Below, one piece after another: positions 1 to 7,007 of a DNA stretch of 21,767 bases. The notes below the pieces were generated by a model that was given only the letters and a program-made list of their open reading frames with translations, did no database searches and was not told the origin of the DNA. This DNA is from Micrococcales bacterium UBA2465 (GTDB taxonomy: Bacteria; Actinomycetota; Actinomycetes; Actinomycetales; Microbacteriaceae). The position numbers and the translations under genes were made by a program. The DNA lies in assembly GCA_002342255.1 (NCBI GenBank), contig DDPP01000096.1, forward strand, positions 1-21,767, in the 5' to 3' direction. Numbering within the stretch: position 1 is the stretch's first letter; each line of letters starts with the position of its first letter.

Positions 1-2
1 TA

Positions 3-773
3 ACCCTGCATGATCTAATTTATTATCGTCACAGGAGACCGCCACAAGACTTAAATCTCTTCATCAGGGTAATCTGGCGACTCTACCATTTGACTTACAT
101 ACCACAACGAATACTTTTGAATCGTGCAGATGAAGTGGTAACTGTGTCCGAGACAAGCAAAAAGCTCATTGAAAAGCACCACCTGACAAGAAAACCGGTA
201 TCAGTTATTTATAACTCCTCGAGCGTGGGCTTCAAATCGGGGAGTCGAACTTTTCCGAAGGAGATCAACCTGGTTTACATCGGCTCATTTATGCCTTACA
301 AAAATGTCGAGACTTTGATTAGAGCAACTGGAAAATCTTCTAACACCACTCTTCACCTGTTGAGCAAGATTACGCCCGATAGGGAACTAGCCTTAAGCGA
401 ACTAGCCAAGACCTGGGAGGCTAAGGTTGTCTTCCACCGAGGAGTAACGGACGAGCAATATCTCACTGCTCTTAATTCAGCATTTGCTCTGGTTACCGCT
501 AGTAAAGATGAGGGTTTCGGAATTCCACTGGTGGAAGCAATGAGCCAAGCCACTCCGGTTATAGTTTCAGATTTAGAGATTTTTCGAGAGGTTGCTGGAG
601 AAGCAGGAAACTATTTCAAACCAGATGATCCGGATACTTTGGTGAAGAAAATAACTTATTTGAAGGAAAAACAAACCTGGGAAGCCAACAGTAAGGCGGC
701 TCTAGAGCAGGCAAAAAAATTCAGCTGGGAGTCTTCAGCAAAAAAATTACTAGAAGTTTTAGCCAGCAAGTGA
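3..773 (+). CDS. GT4 glycosyltransferase, C-terminal part (5' end outside window)
   Basis: The reading frame is open from base 3 with no stop, so the gene begins upstream of the window; 256 codons are visible. The TTG at 90 is not the true start, because the residues before it (TLHDLIYYRHRRPP) look like the usual interdomain stretch of GT4 enzymes (GT-B fold). Visible landmarks are VTVSETSK before the hinge, VYIGSFMPYKN at the start of the nucleotide-sugar domain, and the EGFGIPLVEAM block with the family's E-x7-E pair that contacts the sugar nucleotide. The family transfers sugars from nucleotide donors to glycolipid or polysaccharide acceptors at the inner face of the membrane. Donor and acceptor cannot be read from this part. 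The 3' end overlaps the convergent phosphatase gene by 15 bases. Family assignment is firm; the specific role is open. Confidence 0.9.
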   Translation, partial: TLHDLIYYRHRRPPQDLNLFIRVIWRLYHLTYIPQRILLNRADEVVTVSETSKKLIEKHHLTRKPVSVIYNSSSVGFKSGSRTFPKEINLVYIGSFMPYKNVETLIRATGKSSNTTLHLLSKITPDRELALSELAKTWEAKVVFHRGVTDEQYLTALNSAFALVTASKDEGFGIPLVEAMSQATPVIVSDLEIFREVAGEAGNYFKPDDPDTLVKKITYLKEKQTWEANSKAALEQAKKFSWESSAKKLLEVLASK

Positions 774-1337
774 TTCCGGGTTGTAATCTCTTACACCCCA
801 AACACCCTCTTGATTTCTGAGGATTGACAGGGAGACATTGCTCAACCGATCATGCTCTCTGGGTAGCTGACCATTCGAGGCAATCTTTAATACTGTTCTA
901 ATGTAAGAGCCATGTGAAACTGCTAAAACTCGTTTGCCGCGGTATTGGTCAGCCACTAAGTCAAGAACTGAGTGCGCTCTTTTGCTCAATTCCTCGATGC
1001 TTTCAATACCAGGTATCTCAATTTGCTTTTCGTAAAGTTCACGCCACTGATCATGGGCTAGACCCTCAGCGCTTCCAAAAGATCTTTCAACCAGGTCCGG
1101 AACAATTACGATTTCCAGTCCTATTGTCTCAGCGATAAACCCAGCGGTATCTCTTGCTCTGGACAGGGGAGAGGCGAGGATAACGTCCCAATCAGAAGAA
1201 TTTATTTTTTCGCTCGCGGCTTTGGCTTGGAAAATGCCAGTTTCATTTAATGGAATGTCACTTATTCCTTGCAGTCTCAGTTCGATGTTCCAATCAGTTT
1301 GGCCGTGACGCATGAGACCTAAAATTGTTTCAGTCAA
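759..1337 (-). CDS. Histidine phosphatase (phosphoglycerate mutase-like) family protein
   Basis: This 192-residue protein opens with MRHGQT: Arg10 and the phosphorylated His11 form the RHG signature. It also has the LVERSFGSAEG segment with the acidic residue and a late AVSHGSYIR with the second catalytic His, so the active site looks complete. Members hydrolyse small phosphate esters through a phospho-histidine, and substrate cannot be read from sequence. The start is TTG at 1337 in a TTGACTGA overlap with the Sir2 stop codon, so the two genes are translationally coupled. A GAAAGG Shine-Dalgarno at 1345-1350 with a 7-base spacer supports it. An internal ATG at residue 9 is too close to the RHG motif to be likely. 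CobC-type alpha-ribazole phosphatases belong to the same family, but nothing here singles that out. Its end overlaps the convergent glycosyltransferase gene. Confidence 0.9.
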   Translation of the reverse strand: MTETILGLMRHGQTDWNIELRLQGISDIPLNETGIFQAKAASEKINSSDWDVILASPLSRARDTAGFIAETIGLEIVIVPDLVERSFGSAEGLAHDQWRELYEKQIEIPGIESIEELSKRAHSVLDLVADQYRGKRVLAVSHGSYIRTVLKIASNGQLPREHDRLSNVSLSILRNQEGVWGVRDYNPESLAG

Positions 1338-2169
1338 CTAACAGCCTTTCGAGTGCCATCGAGGTATTTGCTTCCAGTTTCACTGAAGCCAAATTATCTG
1401 CCCTAGTCGGACCGATGTTCACTATCACTATAGGCTTACTTTCTCTAAACGCCGTCCTAGCGAAGCGAAAACCCGAATTAACAGTTAGTGAAGTGCCCGC
1501 GACAAGTAAAACTTCGGCCTGGGACAACATTGCGAAAGCGCTGTCAATCCGATCTTTAGGAACATTTTCTCCAAAGAAAACTACATCTGGTTTTAGAATT
1601 CCCGAACATTCAGGGCAGTCGGGCACAGTGAAACTATCGGTTCCAGCAATCTCGGCATCGCCATCGGGAGTGAACTCTACATTTGCATCTTTAGAGATTG
1701 TTGGATTCAATTCTTCAAGCATCGAATCCATCTGGCTTCGTCTCAGCAGAGTCCCACAATTTAGACATATAACCCTGTCTAGACGCCCGTGTAAATCGAC
1801 AACATTGATGCTTCCCGCCTGAGTATGCAAACCATCAACATTTTGAGTGATTAGCCCTGAGACTAGTCCTAAACTTTCAGCATTAGCTATGGCCTGATGC
1901 CCAGAATTAGGTGATGCCATTGCAATTCTTGACCAACCGACAAAACTGCGAGCCCAGTAGCGCTGTCGAGCAGCATGCGAACCCATGAAGGTGTCATAGG
2001 TCATAGGATGTCTAGCCACTCTGCCTTCACCTCGATAATCGGGTATTCCCGAGTCGGTGCTCAGGCCGGCACCAGTTAGCACGAGCACCTCTTTGTTTTT
2101 CAAGAGCGCTCGAGCAGTCGCCATAGCAAAGAGTTGACTGTCGCTGAGTTGGTTTAGAGGTGAATGCAT
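1330..2169 (-). CDS. Sir2-family NAD-dependent protein deacylase
   Basis: The protein is 279 residues from ATG 2169. Sirtuin motifs appear in order: GAGLSTDSGIPDYRG (NAD-binding, about residues 33-47), TQNVDGLH, LHG with the catalytic His, two CxxC zinc pairs (CLNC and CPEC), LKPDVVFFGENVP, GTSLTVNSG and VNIGPTRAD. Sirtuins remove acyl groups from lysines using NAD, typically to reactivate acetyl-CoA synthetase-like enzymes. The open frame continues 23 codons further upstream into the tRNA-Leu gene, so that longer start is rejected. ATG 2169 has only a weak Shine-Dalgarno but a TAGGCT hexamer 8 bases upstream. The stop overlaps the downstream phosphatase start. The ALVxR-type extras of SIRT5-like desuccinylases were not assigned, so acyl preference is unknown. 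Confidence 0.94.
   Translation of the reverse strand: MHSPLNQLSDSQLFAMATARALLKNKEVLVLTGAGLSTDSGIPDYRGEGRVARHPMTYDTFMGSHAARQRYWARSFVGWSRIAMASPNSGHQAIANAESLGLVSGLITQNVDGLHTQAGSINVVDLHGRLDRVICLNCGTLLRRSQMDSMLEELNPTISKDANVEFTPDGDAEIAGTDSFTVPDCPECSGILKPDVVFFGENVPKDRIDSAFAMLSQAEVLLVAGTSLTVNSGFRFARTAFRESKPIVIVNIGPTRADNLASVKLEANTSMALERLLVD
1345..1350 (-). promoter_or_regulatory. Shine-Dalgarno for the histidine phosphatase TTG start
   Basis: On the minus strand GAAAGG lies 7 bases before the TTG at 1337. It lies inside the end of the Sir2 coding region and decides in favour of the TTG over the ATG eight codons later. Confidence 0.55.
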
Positions 2170-2177
2170 TGTAAATA

Positions 2178-2183
2178 AGCCTA
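2178..2183 (-). promoter_or_regulatory. Possible near-leaderless -10 (TAGGCT) for the Sir2 gene
   Basis: On the minus strand TAGGCT fits the actinobacterial TANNNT -10 consensus. It lies between the tRNA 3' end (2190) and the Sir2 ATG, with 8 bases between hexamer and start codon. The predicted start of transcription would be about 2 bases before ATG. No good -35 is available because that space is inside the tRNA gene. Alternatively Sir2 is simply read through from the tRNA promoter. Confidence 0.3.
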
Positions 2184-2189
2184 TAGCCG

Positions 2190-2274
2190 TGTCCGAAAGG
2201 GGACTTGAACCCCTACCCTCATAATTAAGGACTAGCACCTCAAGCTAGCGCGTCTACCATTCCGCCACCCGGAC
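2190..2274 (-). tRNA. tRNA-Leu (anticodon GAG)
   Basis: Read on the minus strand the 85-base gene folds into a class II tRNA. The acceptor arm GTCCGGG pairs with TTCGGAC, including two G-U pairs. The D arm contains GGTAGA. The anticodon stem is CTAGC/GCTAG around the loop TTGAGGT, giving anticodon GAG (reads CUC and CUU). There is a long variable arm as expected for leucine, and a T arm AGGGG-TTCAAGT-CCCCT. The discriminator base is A, as required for leucine. CCA is not encoded. The Sir2 coding region begins only 20 bases after the tRNA, so the two may share a primary transcript. Confidence 0.96.
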
Positions 2275-2350
2275 CTAAGTGGTTAATACCTTTCGATTTT
2301 ACTACTAAAGACGAGTAAACGAATTTCCCCACTTTATTGACCAGCAGGAG

Positions 2351-2356
2351 TAGTTT
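2351..2356 (+). promoter_or_regulatory. Possible leaderless -10 (TAGTTT) for the 72-aa gene
   Basis: TAGTTT matches TANNNT and is followed by exactly six bases and then the ATG at 2363, so transcription would be expected to start on the A of the start codon. A competing reading is the AGGAG at 2346-2350, a Shine-Dalgarno with a long 12-base spacer. No convincing -35 is present. Confidence 0.4.
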
Positions 2357-2362
2357 TAATTC

Positions 2363-2581
2363 ATGGCTATGGATGCAAGAATCGCACTTCGAAACTTTGT
2401 TGCTGCTCTGGAACGACACTTCGAAGCAACTGCTGCCAATCGCGGTAGCGATGATCCAGCAGTCATAGCTTCCTACGAACATCTCAAGTCGGCGTTTTTG
2501 GACTACGAGGAGGCCTTAGGCGAGCAATTCAATGAATTTCTTCCCATGGAATTGGTTGACGATGAAGAAGATTGGGCATGA
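2363..2581 (+). CDS. Small conserved acidic protein of unknown function (72 aa)
   Basis: The 72-residue product is strongly charged and looks helical: ARIALRNFVAALERHFEA, then a loop with GSDDPAV, then a second amphipathic helix around YEHLKSAFLDYEEAL, and an acidic tail ending in DDEEDWA. No signal peptide, membrane segment or cysteine is present, so it should be cytoplasmic and probably oligomeric. I recognise the pattern as one common in small proteins of Microbacteriaceae-type genomes but know no function. It overlaps the uppP start by four bases (ATGA), suggesting matched expression with undecaprenyl-phosphate recycling. ATG 2363 is chosen over the ATG two codons later because of its position six bases after a TAGTTT hexamer. 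That coding is real is supported by the regular codon pattern and the tight coupling. Confidence 0.8.
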   Translation: MAMDARIALRNFVAALERHFEATAANRGSDDPAVIASYEHLKSAFLDYEEALGEQFNEFLPMELVDDEEDWA

Positions 2582-3417
2582 ACCTAATACACTCAATAAT
2601 TCTTGGAATCGTTCAAGGATTAACTGAATTCCTTCCTGTTTCCTCCAGCGCTCATGTGCAAATTGTTTCTGAACTATTGAATGTCAAAGGTTTGTCAGAT
2701 AAAAATTCAGCTACCACTGCATTCATAGCGACAATTCAGCTAGGAACAGAAGCAGCTGTGTTAATTTACTTTGCCAAAGACATTTTCAGGTTAGCTACAG
2801 CTTGGTTCAAGGGTTTGTTCAATAAGGCCTCTCGAGCAAGTTCCGATTACCGCCTAGCTTGGTTAGTAATCATGGCATCAATTCCTGTTGGCTTGGTTGG
2901 TTTTGCATTCCGCACGTTTATAGAAAACGACGTGAGGAACCTTTGGGTAATCGCATTTACTTTGATCAGTTTTGCAGTTGTTCTTTATATTGCAGATAAA
3001 ACTGGGAACAAGGTCAAAGACATATCAAAACTTGACACCAAATCCGCCTTGGTTTTTGGTTTGGGTCAAATGCTATCTGTCATACCAGGTGTTTCTCGCT
3101 CAGGCGCAAGCATTAGCTTTGGATTATTTGCAGGTTTCAAACGAGCAGACGCAGCTAGATTTGCTTTCCTGATTGGAATACCCGCAGTCTTAGCCAGTGG
3201 ACTCTACGAATTCAAAAATAGTTACCAGAATTTAGACAGTGCTGATTTGACCGGGACTATAGTTGCAACAATTACTTCATTCATCGTCGGCTATGCCGTA
3301 ATTGCTGGCTTGTTGAAATACCTCAACAAAGGTTCGTTCCTGCCATTTGTTATCTGGAGAATCGTTGTTGGTGTCGGGCTAATCGTTATGCTTTCGCTGG
3401 GTTTGATTGCCGCTTAA
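2578..3417 (+). CDS. uppP: Undecaprenyl-diphosphate phosphatase (BacA/UppP family)
   Basis: This integral membrane enzyme dephosphorylates undecaprenyl diphosphate to regenerate the lipid carrier used for peptidoglycan and other envelope polymers. It is also the classic bacitracin-resistance determinant. The 279-residue product has the family signatures GIVQGLTEFLPVSSSAH (Glu17, Ser22-24, His26) and PGVSRSG (Gly171 to Gly176, with Arg174), within about eight hydrophobic segments. Length is normal. The ATG at 2578 in an ATGA overlap with the upstream 72-aa gene is preferred; a TTG two codons earlier (2572) is possible but makes an atypical N-terminus. The final TAA is shared head-on with the stop of the convergent PAC2 gene within the palindrome TTAA. 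Confidence 0.96.
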   Translation: MNLIHSIILGIVQGLTEFLPVSSSAHVQIVSELLNVKGLSDKNSATTAFIATIQLGTEAAVLIYFAKDIFRLATAWFKGLFNKASRASSDYRLAWLVIMASIPVGLVGFAFRTFIENDVRNLWVIAFTLISFAVVLYIADKTGNKVKDISKLDTKSALVFGLGQMLSVIPGVSRSGASISFGLFAGFKRADAARFAFLIGIPAVLASGLYEFKNSYQNLDSADLTGTIVATITSFIVGYAVIAGLLKYLNKGSFLPFVIWRIVVGVGLIVMLSLGLIAA

Positions 3418-4298
3418 CTTTCGTCTTTGTCTTCTGATTCGTTTTGTCTCAGAAATTTTTCAAATTCCAAGGCCAGAGCATCTGTGTTCATCTCTTCGGC
3501 TTCAGACTGGTCTCTGGCTTTCTCAAGCCCCTCGATGTAACCTTTTAGATCTTCGTCTCCCTCGATGAAATCATCAACAGATCTTTCCCACTCAAAAGCA
3601 GCAGCTAGGAGCTCTTTGTGATCGACCGAGAATCCGAGCATGATCTCTAAATCGTTTACTAAAGCTAAGGCAGCTTTCGGGCTTGGCATAGAAGCAACGT
3701 AATGAGGCACCTGTGCCCAGACAGATATGGTTGGCAAACCGGCTTGTTCGAGGGTGTGTCCAATTACCGAGACAAAACCAGCACGGCCGTCATAGTTGCT
3801 GCGCTCCAGACCATAAGCATTTCTAACTGAGGCGGTCTGCGAATTCTTATAGATTTTTATCGGTCGGTTATGAGGCGCTTCCGCGGCGAGAGAACCGAGC
3901 ATGACCACTGCATCAATGTCGCGATCTTGAACAATCTCTCTAATCTCATCCTTTAGGTATTGCCACTGCATGGCTGGCTCTTGACCAATTAAGAAATAAA
4001 GCTCTAGGTTGTCAAAGCTCGGGGTCATTTTCGAAGGACCCCAAAATTCTATGCTTGGCCATAAAAAATCTCGGTCCCCATGTTCATCCAGAACTATTAC
4101 TGGTCGTTGACGCAGGTAATCAAAATATTCGGAATCATCAATCTGCAATAAGCGCTCACAGTTGAGCTTGTCTTTGATGTAATTAGCCGAACCGGTAGAA
4201 CCCGATCCAGCGTCTGTCCAACCATCCAAAGCGACGATGAGAACCCTGCCGGTAAAAATGCTTGATGTTTCGTTCAAAGGCCCGCCGTTCCAGTTCAA
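3414..4298 (-). CDS. PAC2 family protein (proteasome-assembly-chaperone-like fold)
   Basis: The 294-residue protein has the actinobacterial PAC2 pattern. It opens with GRVLIVALDGWTDAGSGSTG, has VMLGSLAAEAPHNRP in the middle and SVWAQVPHYVASMPSPKAALAL later, and ends in an acidic helical tail (EGDEDLKGYIEGLEKARDQ). The fold is shared with eukaryotic and archaeal proteasome assembly chaperones, but the bacterial function is not established. Actinobacterial members usually lie in this neighbourhood, as the mycobacterial one (Rv2125) does. The start is taken as TTG 4298 because the frame upstream offers no better start; a second TTG at 4279 would shorten it by six residues. It is divergent from the HAD gene across 52 bases. 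Family call is firm, function unknown. Confidence 0.88.
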   Translation of the reverse strand: MNWNGGPLNETSSIFTGRVLIVALDGWTDAGSGSTGSANYIKDKLNCERLLQIDDSEYFDYLRQRPVIVLDEHGDRDFLWPSIEFWGPSKMTPSFDNLELYFLIGQEPAMQWQYLKDEIREIVQDRDIDAVVMLGSLAAEAPHNRPIKIYKNSQTASVRNAYGLERSNYDGRAGFVSVIGHTLEQAGLPTISVWAQVPHYVASMPSPKAALALVNDLEIMLGFSVDHKELLAAAFEWERSVDDFIEGDEDLKGYIEGLEKARDQSEAEEMNTDALALEFEKFLRQNESEDKDES

Positions 4299-4308
4299 GT
4301 AAGTCCAG

Positions 4309-4320
4309 ATAGAACTCTAT
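4309..4320. repeat. Small inverted repeat between divergent PAC2 and HAD genes
   Basis: ATAGA and TCTAT flank the two bases AC in the 52-base divergent gap. Its placement would suit an operator affecting both directions, but a 5-base arm in AT-rich DNA is not rare. Confidence 0.25.
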
Positions 4321-4335
4321 TTCAATTCTAAAGAT

Positions 4336-4341
4336 TAGACT
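4336..4341 (+). promoter_or_regulatory. Possible -10 (TAGACT) for the HAD-led operon
   Basis: TAGACT fits TANNNT. It ends 9 bases before ATG 4351, so transcription would start about 3 bases upstream of that ATG. If correct this excludes the TTG at 4342, which would lie upstream of the transcript start. Confidence 0.35.
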
Positions 4342-4350
4342 TTGGGCATA

Positions 4351-5010
4351 ATGTTTTCTCGCTCTCAGAAATTCGCCGTGCTGTTCGATATGGATGGCAC
4401 ACTCATCGATTCCGAACCATATTGGATGAAAAGTGAACGAGATTTAGCCGCTGCCCACAACGGTGCGTGGACGGAACAGGATGGCTTGGAGATTGTCGGT
4501 ATGAGCCTGGATAAGTCATCTAAATTGATCAAGGAGCGGGCCAACATTCCGCTGGAACCTGAAGAAATAGTCCAACAGCTGACAGCTTCGGTGCAAAGGG
4601 AGCTTTCTAGAGAAATCCCATGGCGGCCAGGTGCCAAAGAACTGCTTAGAGATCTGCGTAAGCATGGGGTAAAAACAGCTTTGGTAACCATGTCGATGAG
4701 AAAAATGGCTAGCCAGGTAGTCGATGCCATAGATTTTGACGCTTTCGATGTAATTGTTGCTGGCGATGACGTCATGAATGGAAAACCACATCCCGAGGCA
4801 TATCTCAAAGCGGCCGAACAATTAGGTTTTGAACCAGCTAAATGTATTGCTTTTGAGGACTCCAATTCGGGTCTAGCTTCTGCCGAGGCAGCCGGCACGT
4901 TTGCCATCGGAATACCTCACATCGTGCCCATACCAGCTAAACCCGGCCGAACCCTTTGGACTACCCTAGAGGGAGTTACCTATAAGCAACTGAAGAAGAT
5001 GGTCAAATGA
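4351..5010 (+). CDS. HAD-superfamily phosphatase (beta-phosphoglucomutase/phosphatase-like)
   Basis: All four HAD motifs are visible in this 219-residue protein: FDMDGT (nucleophile Asp13, acid/base Asp15), TMS after LVTM, Lys145 in GKPHPEAY, and FEDSNSG with Glu169-Asp170 for Mg binding. A helical cap domain lies between motifs I and II, as in the beta-phosphoglucomutase-like subgroup. It should be a soluble phosphatase (or mutase) on a small phosphorylated metabolite; the substrate is not predictable. ATG 4351 is chosen; a TTG at 4342 would add three residues. The last codons overlap the trmI ATG (ATGA), so it heads the long plus-strand run. A HAD gene next to PAC2 and trmI is a common actinobacterial arrangement. 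Confidence 0.9.
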   Translation: MFSRSQKFAVLFDMDGTLIDSEPYWMKSERDLAAAHNGAWTEQDGLEIVGMSLDKSSKLIKERANIPLEPEEIVQQLTASVQRELSREIPWRPGAKELLRDLRKHGVKTALVTMSMRKMASQVVDAIDFDAFDVIVAGDDVMNGKPHPEAYLKAAEQLGFEPAKCIAFEDSNSGLASAEAAGTFAIGIPHIVPIPAKPGRTLWTTLEGVTYKQLKKMVK

Positions 5011-6002
5011 ACGAGCAGTTGAGAGCTTTTCGAGGGGCTTTTCAAGTTGGGGAGAGAGTGCAACTAACTGGTCCGAAAGGCCGGCTAAACACTATTACTT
5101 TGAGCGCTGGAGCAGTATTTGGCACCCATCGCGGCAACATACGGCATGACGACATAATCGGTAAACCAGATGGGACTGTCATCACTAATGAAGTTGGGGT
5201 GGAATATTTAGTTTTAAGACCGTTGCTTACTGACTATGTGTTATCTATGCCAAGGGGAGCTGCAATTGTTTACCCTAAGGATGCTGCCAACATCATCACC
5301 ATGGGGGACATCTTCCCTGGTGCAAGAGTTGTCGAAGCAGGTGTCGGCTCAGGGGCTCTGAGCATGTATTTATTAAGAGCCATAGGCTCAACTGGGCAAC
5401 TAACTTCTTTTGAACGCAGATCGGAGTTTGCCGAAATTGCCAAGGCAAATGTCACAGCTGCTTTTGGCGCTGAACCAAGTAATTGGAGTGTTTTTATAGG
5501 AAGTTTGGAAGAAGAACTTGGAAAAGAGGTTGAACCTGAAAGCATTGATCGAATTGTCCTGGACATGCTTGCTCCTTGGCAGTGTCTCGAAGCGGTTATC
5601 TTTGCCTTAGCGCCAGGAGGTGTCCTTACCTGTTACGTGGCAACCGTTACTCAACTGTCCAGAGTTGCCGAGGCGATTAGAGACACTTGCAGCTTCACCG
5701 AACCACAGTCTTTCGAAACTCTTTTTCGAAGTTGGCATTTACAGGGCCTGGCTGTAAGACCAGAACATCGAATGTCCGGGCACACTGGATTCCTACTAAC
5801 TGCTAGAAAACTAGCTCCAGGCAACAAACTGCCAAATTTCATCAGAAGAGCGAAACCAGAATTTGAGGATGAGGACATTTCTGTTTGGAATCCGGAGCAT
5901 GTTGGGGAGAGGACTGTCAGTGAGAAGAAGCTTAGAAAATCCCTGCGCTCAGCCCAAAAATCGGCGGAAACCGCAAAGTCCTTGACTCAAGACGAGCAGT
6001 AA
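5007..6002 (+). CDS. trmI: tRNA (adenine58-N1)-methyltransferase TrmI
   Basis: TrmI methylates N1 of A58 in the T loop of tRNAs using S-adenosylmethionine and acts as a tetramer. The 331-residue product has the N-terminal small domain (GPFQVGERV-like start, RGNIRHDDIIGK). The Rossmann SAM site is VVEAGVGSG at residues 108-116. DMLAPW begins at Asp186 and matches the catalytic motif of the family, and the C-terminal region contains HTGFLLTARK. The charged tail after residue 285 is probably flexible. ATG 5007 overlaps the upstream HAD stop. In many actinobacteria the next gene downstream is the proteasomal ATPase mpa/arc; here it is instead an FKBP lipoprotein after only 29 bases. Confidence 0.95.
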   Translation: MNEQLRAFRGAFQVGERVQLTGPKGRLNTITLSAGAVFGTHRGNIRHDDIIGKPDGTVITNEVGVEYLVLRPLLTDYVLSMPRGAAIVYPKDAANIITMGDIFPGARVVEAGVGSGALSMYLLRAIGSTGQLTSFERRSEFAEIAKANVTAAFGAEPSNWSVFIGSLEEELGKEVEPESIDRIVLDMLAPWQCLEAVIFALAPGGVLTCYVATVTQLSRVAEAIRDTCSFTEPQSFETLFRSWHLQGLAVRPEHRMSGHTGFLLTARKLAPGNKLPNFIRRAKPEFEDEDISVWNPEHVGERTVSEKKLRKSLRSAQKSAETAKSLTQDEQ

Positions 6003-6031
6003 ACTAACAAAGTCGACAGAAAGCAGAAAAC

Positions 6032-6997
6032 TTGCGAAACCTAAAGATAGCCGTTGTTGCAATTGCCCTGATCTCACTGCTAGCTGGATGCTCTGCATCT
6101 TCTGGCAGTAATTCCATTTTCGCGGGGCTAAAGCCCGTTTGCGAAAAAAAGCAAGGCGGTCCTGAAATAGACACCGTTAAAGTTACTGCTGAAGATGGAA
6201 AAGTTCCGACTGTGGACTTCGTCAAAACTGACAAAAAGACTGGAACAGTTTCACCTCTGACTAAAATCAAAACCACTCAGACCAAAGTGATTACCGAAGG
6301 CAATGGTCCCGAATACACCGGTGGACAACAGCTAGATATTGAATTTGCAGTTTTCGATGCTTCTAATGGCAATCCACTCGGGTCCACCTCTTGGAATGGC
6401 ACTGATGCCAGCACAGAGTTGTTCAACTCAACCGACTCACCTTCTTTCTGCAATGCAATTACCGGAGTCAAAGAAGGTTCGCTGGTTGCATTTGCCACAC
6501 CAGTTAGCCAAGATGACCCGCACGGCTCACTATTCGTGATTAAGATCACAAAAATATTCTTACCGCATGCCAACGGTGAAGCGAAAGCACCAGAAGCAGG
6601 TTTTCCTCAGGTGGTCAGAGATCCGAAGACTGGTCAACCAGGTTTGATTAAACCTTCGTTTGGTCCATCAAAAACTTTCAAGCGAGCCATTCTTATCGAA
6701 GGTCGCGGAGACACCGTGAAGGCTACTGACTCAGTTTTGGTTCATTACAGCGGTTGGATTTGGAATGACGCTCTCGGCAATAAGTTTGATTCGTCTTGGG
6801 ATAGTGGAAAACCAGTCTCTTTCGCTTTGAACCAAACTGTTCCTGGGTTCGGGAAAGCTCTGGATGGAGTCAAGGTCGGATCTCAGGTGATTGCTATTCT
6901 TCCACCTGATGAAGCCTATGGATCAACCGGTAATCAATCCATTCCACCAAATACAACATTGCTTTTCGTAATTGACGTACTAGATATCACTAAATAA
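6032..6997 (+). CDS. FKBP-type peptidyl-prolyl isomerase lipoprotein with two FKBP-like domains
   Basis: The product begins with a lipoprotein signal: basic MRNLK, a hydrophobic core, and the lipobox LLAGC with Cys20 as the lipidated residue. A canonical FKBP domain occupies about residues 228-321, with VLVHYSGWIW, FDSSW, VPGFGKALDGVKVG, PPDEAYG and FVIDVLDI. The stretch at about residues 89-170 resembles a second, degenerate FKBP domain (LDIEFAVFD, ITGVKEGS, SLFVIKITKIF). The enzyme would catalyse cis-trans isomerisation of proline bonds, or chaperone exported proteins, at the outer face of the membrane. The start is TTG 6032, which gives the only sensible signal peptide; a purine-rich AGAAAG lies upstream. 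An FKBP lipoprotein beside pafBC is typical of several actinobacterial families. Lipidation would need Lgt, and the lnt of this same run would add the third acyl chain. Confidence 0.9.
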   Translation: MRNLKIAVVAIALISLLAGCSASSGSNSIFAGLKPVCEKKQGGPEIDTVKVTAEDGKVPTVDFVKTDKKTGTVSPLTKIKTTQTKVITEGNGPEYTGGQQLDIEFAVFDASNGNPLGSTSWNGTDASTELFNSTDSPSFCNAITGVKEGSLVAFATPVSQDDPHGSLFVIKITKIFLPHANGEAKAPEAGFPQVVRDPKTGQPGLIKPSFGPSKTFKRAILIEGRGDTVKATDSVLVHYSGWIWNDALGNKFDSSWDSGKPVSFALNQTVPGFGKALDGVKVGSQVIAILPPDEAYGSTGNQSIPPNTTLLFVIDVLDITK

Positions 6998-7007
6998 TTC
7001 CTGCATT

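Noticed and set aside
90..773. Glycosyltransferase start at TTG 90
   Set aside because: The frame remains open to base 3 with family-like residues upstream, so this is an internal codon of a truncated gene.
1325..1822. 165-codon open frame on the plus strand
   Set aside because: It lies opposite the Sir2 gene with its intact NAD and zinc motifs; the product is low in recognisable content.
2170..2238. Longer Sir2 start upstream of ATG 2169
   Set aside because: These 23 codons would lie mostly within tRNA-Leu, which cannot be the translated start.
2240..2482. 80-codon open frame on the minus strand
   Set aside because: It runs through the 5' part of tRNA-Leu and opposes the 72-aa gene; no motif or ribosome-binding site supports it.
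4365..4907. 180-codon open frame on the minus strand
   Set aside because: It is antisense to the HAD phosphatase, which has all catalytic motifs; the antisense product is Ser/Ala-rich without domains.
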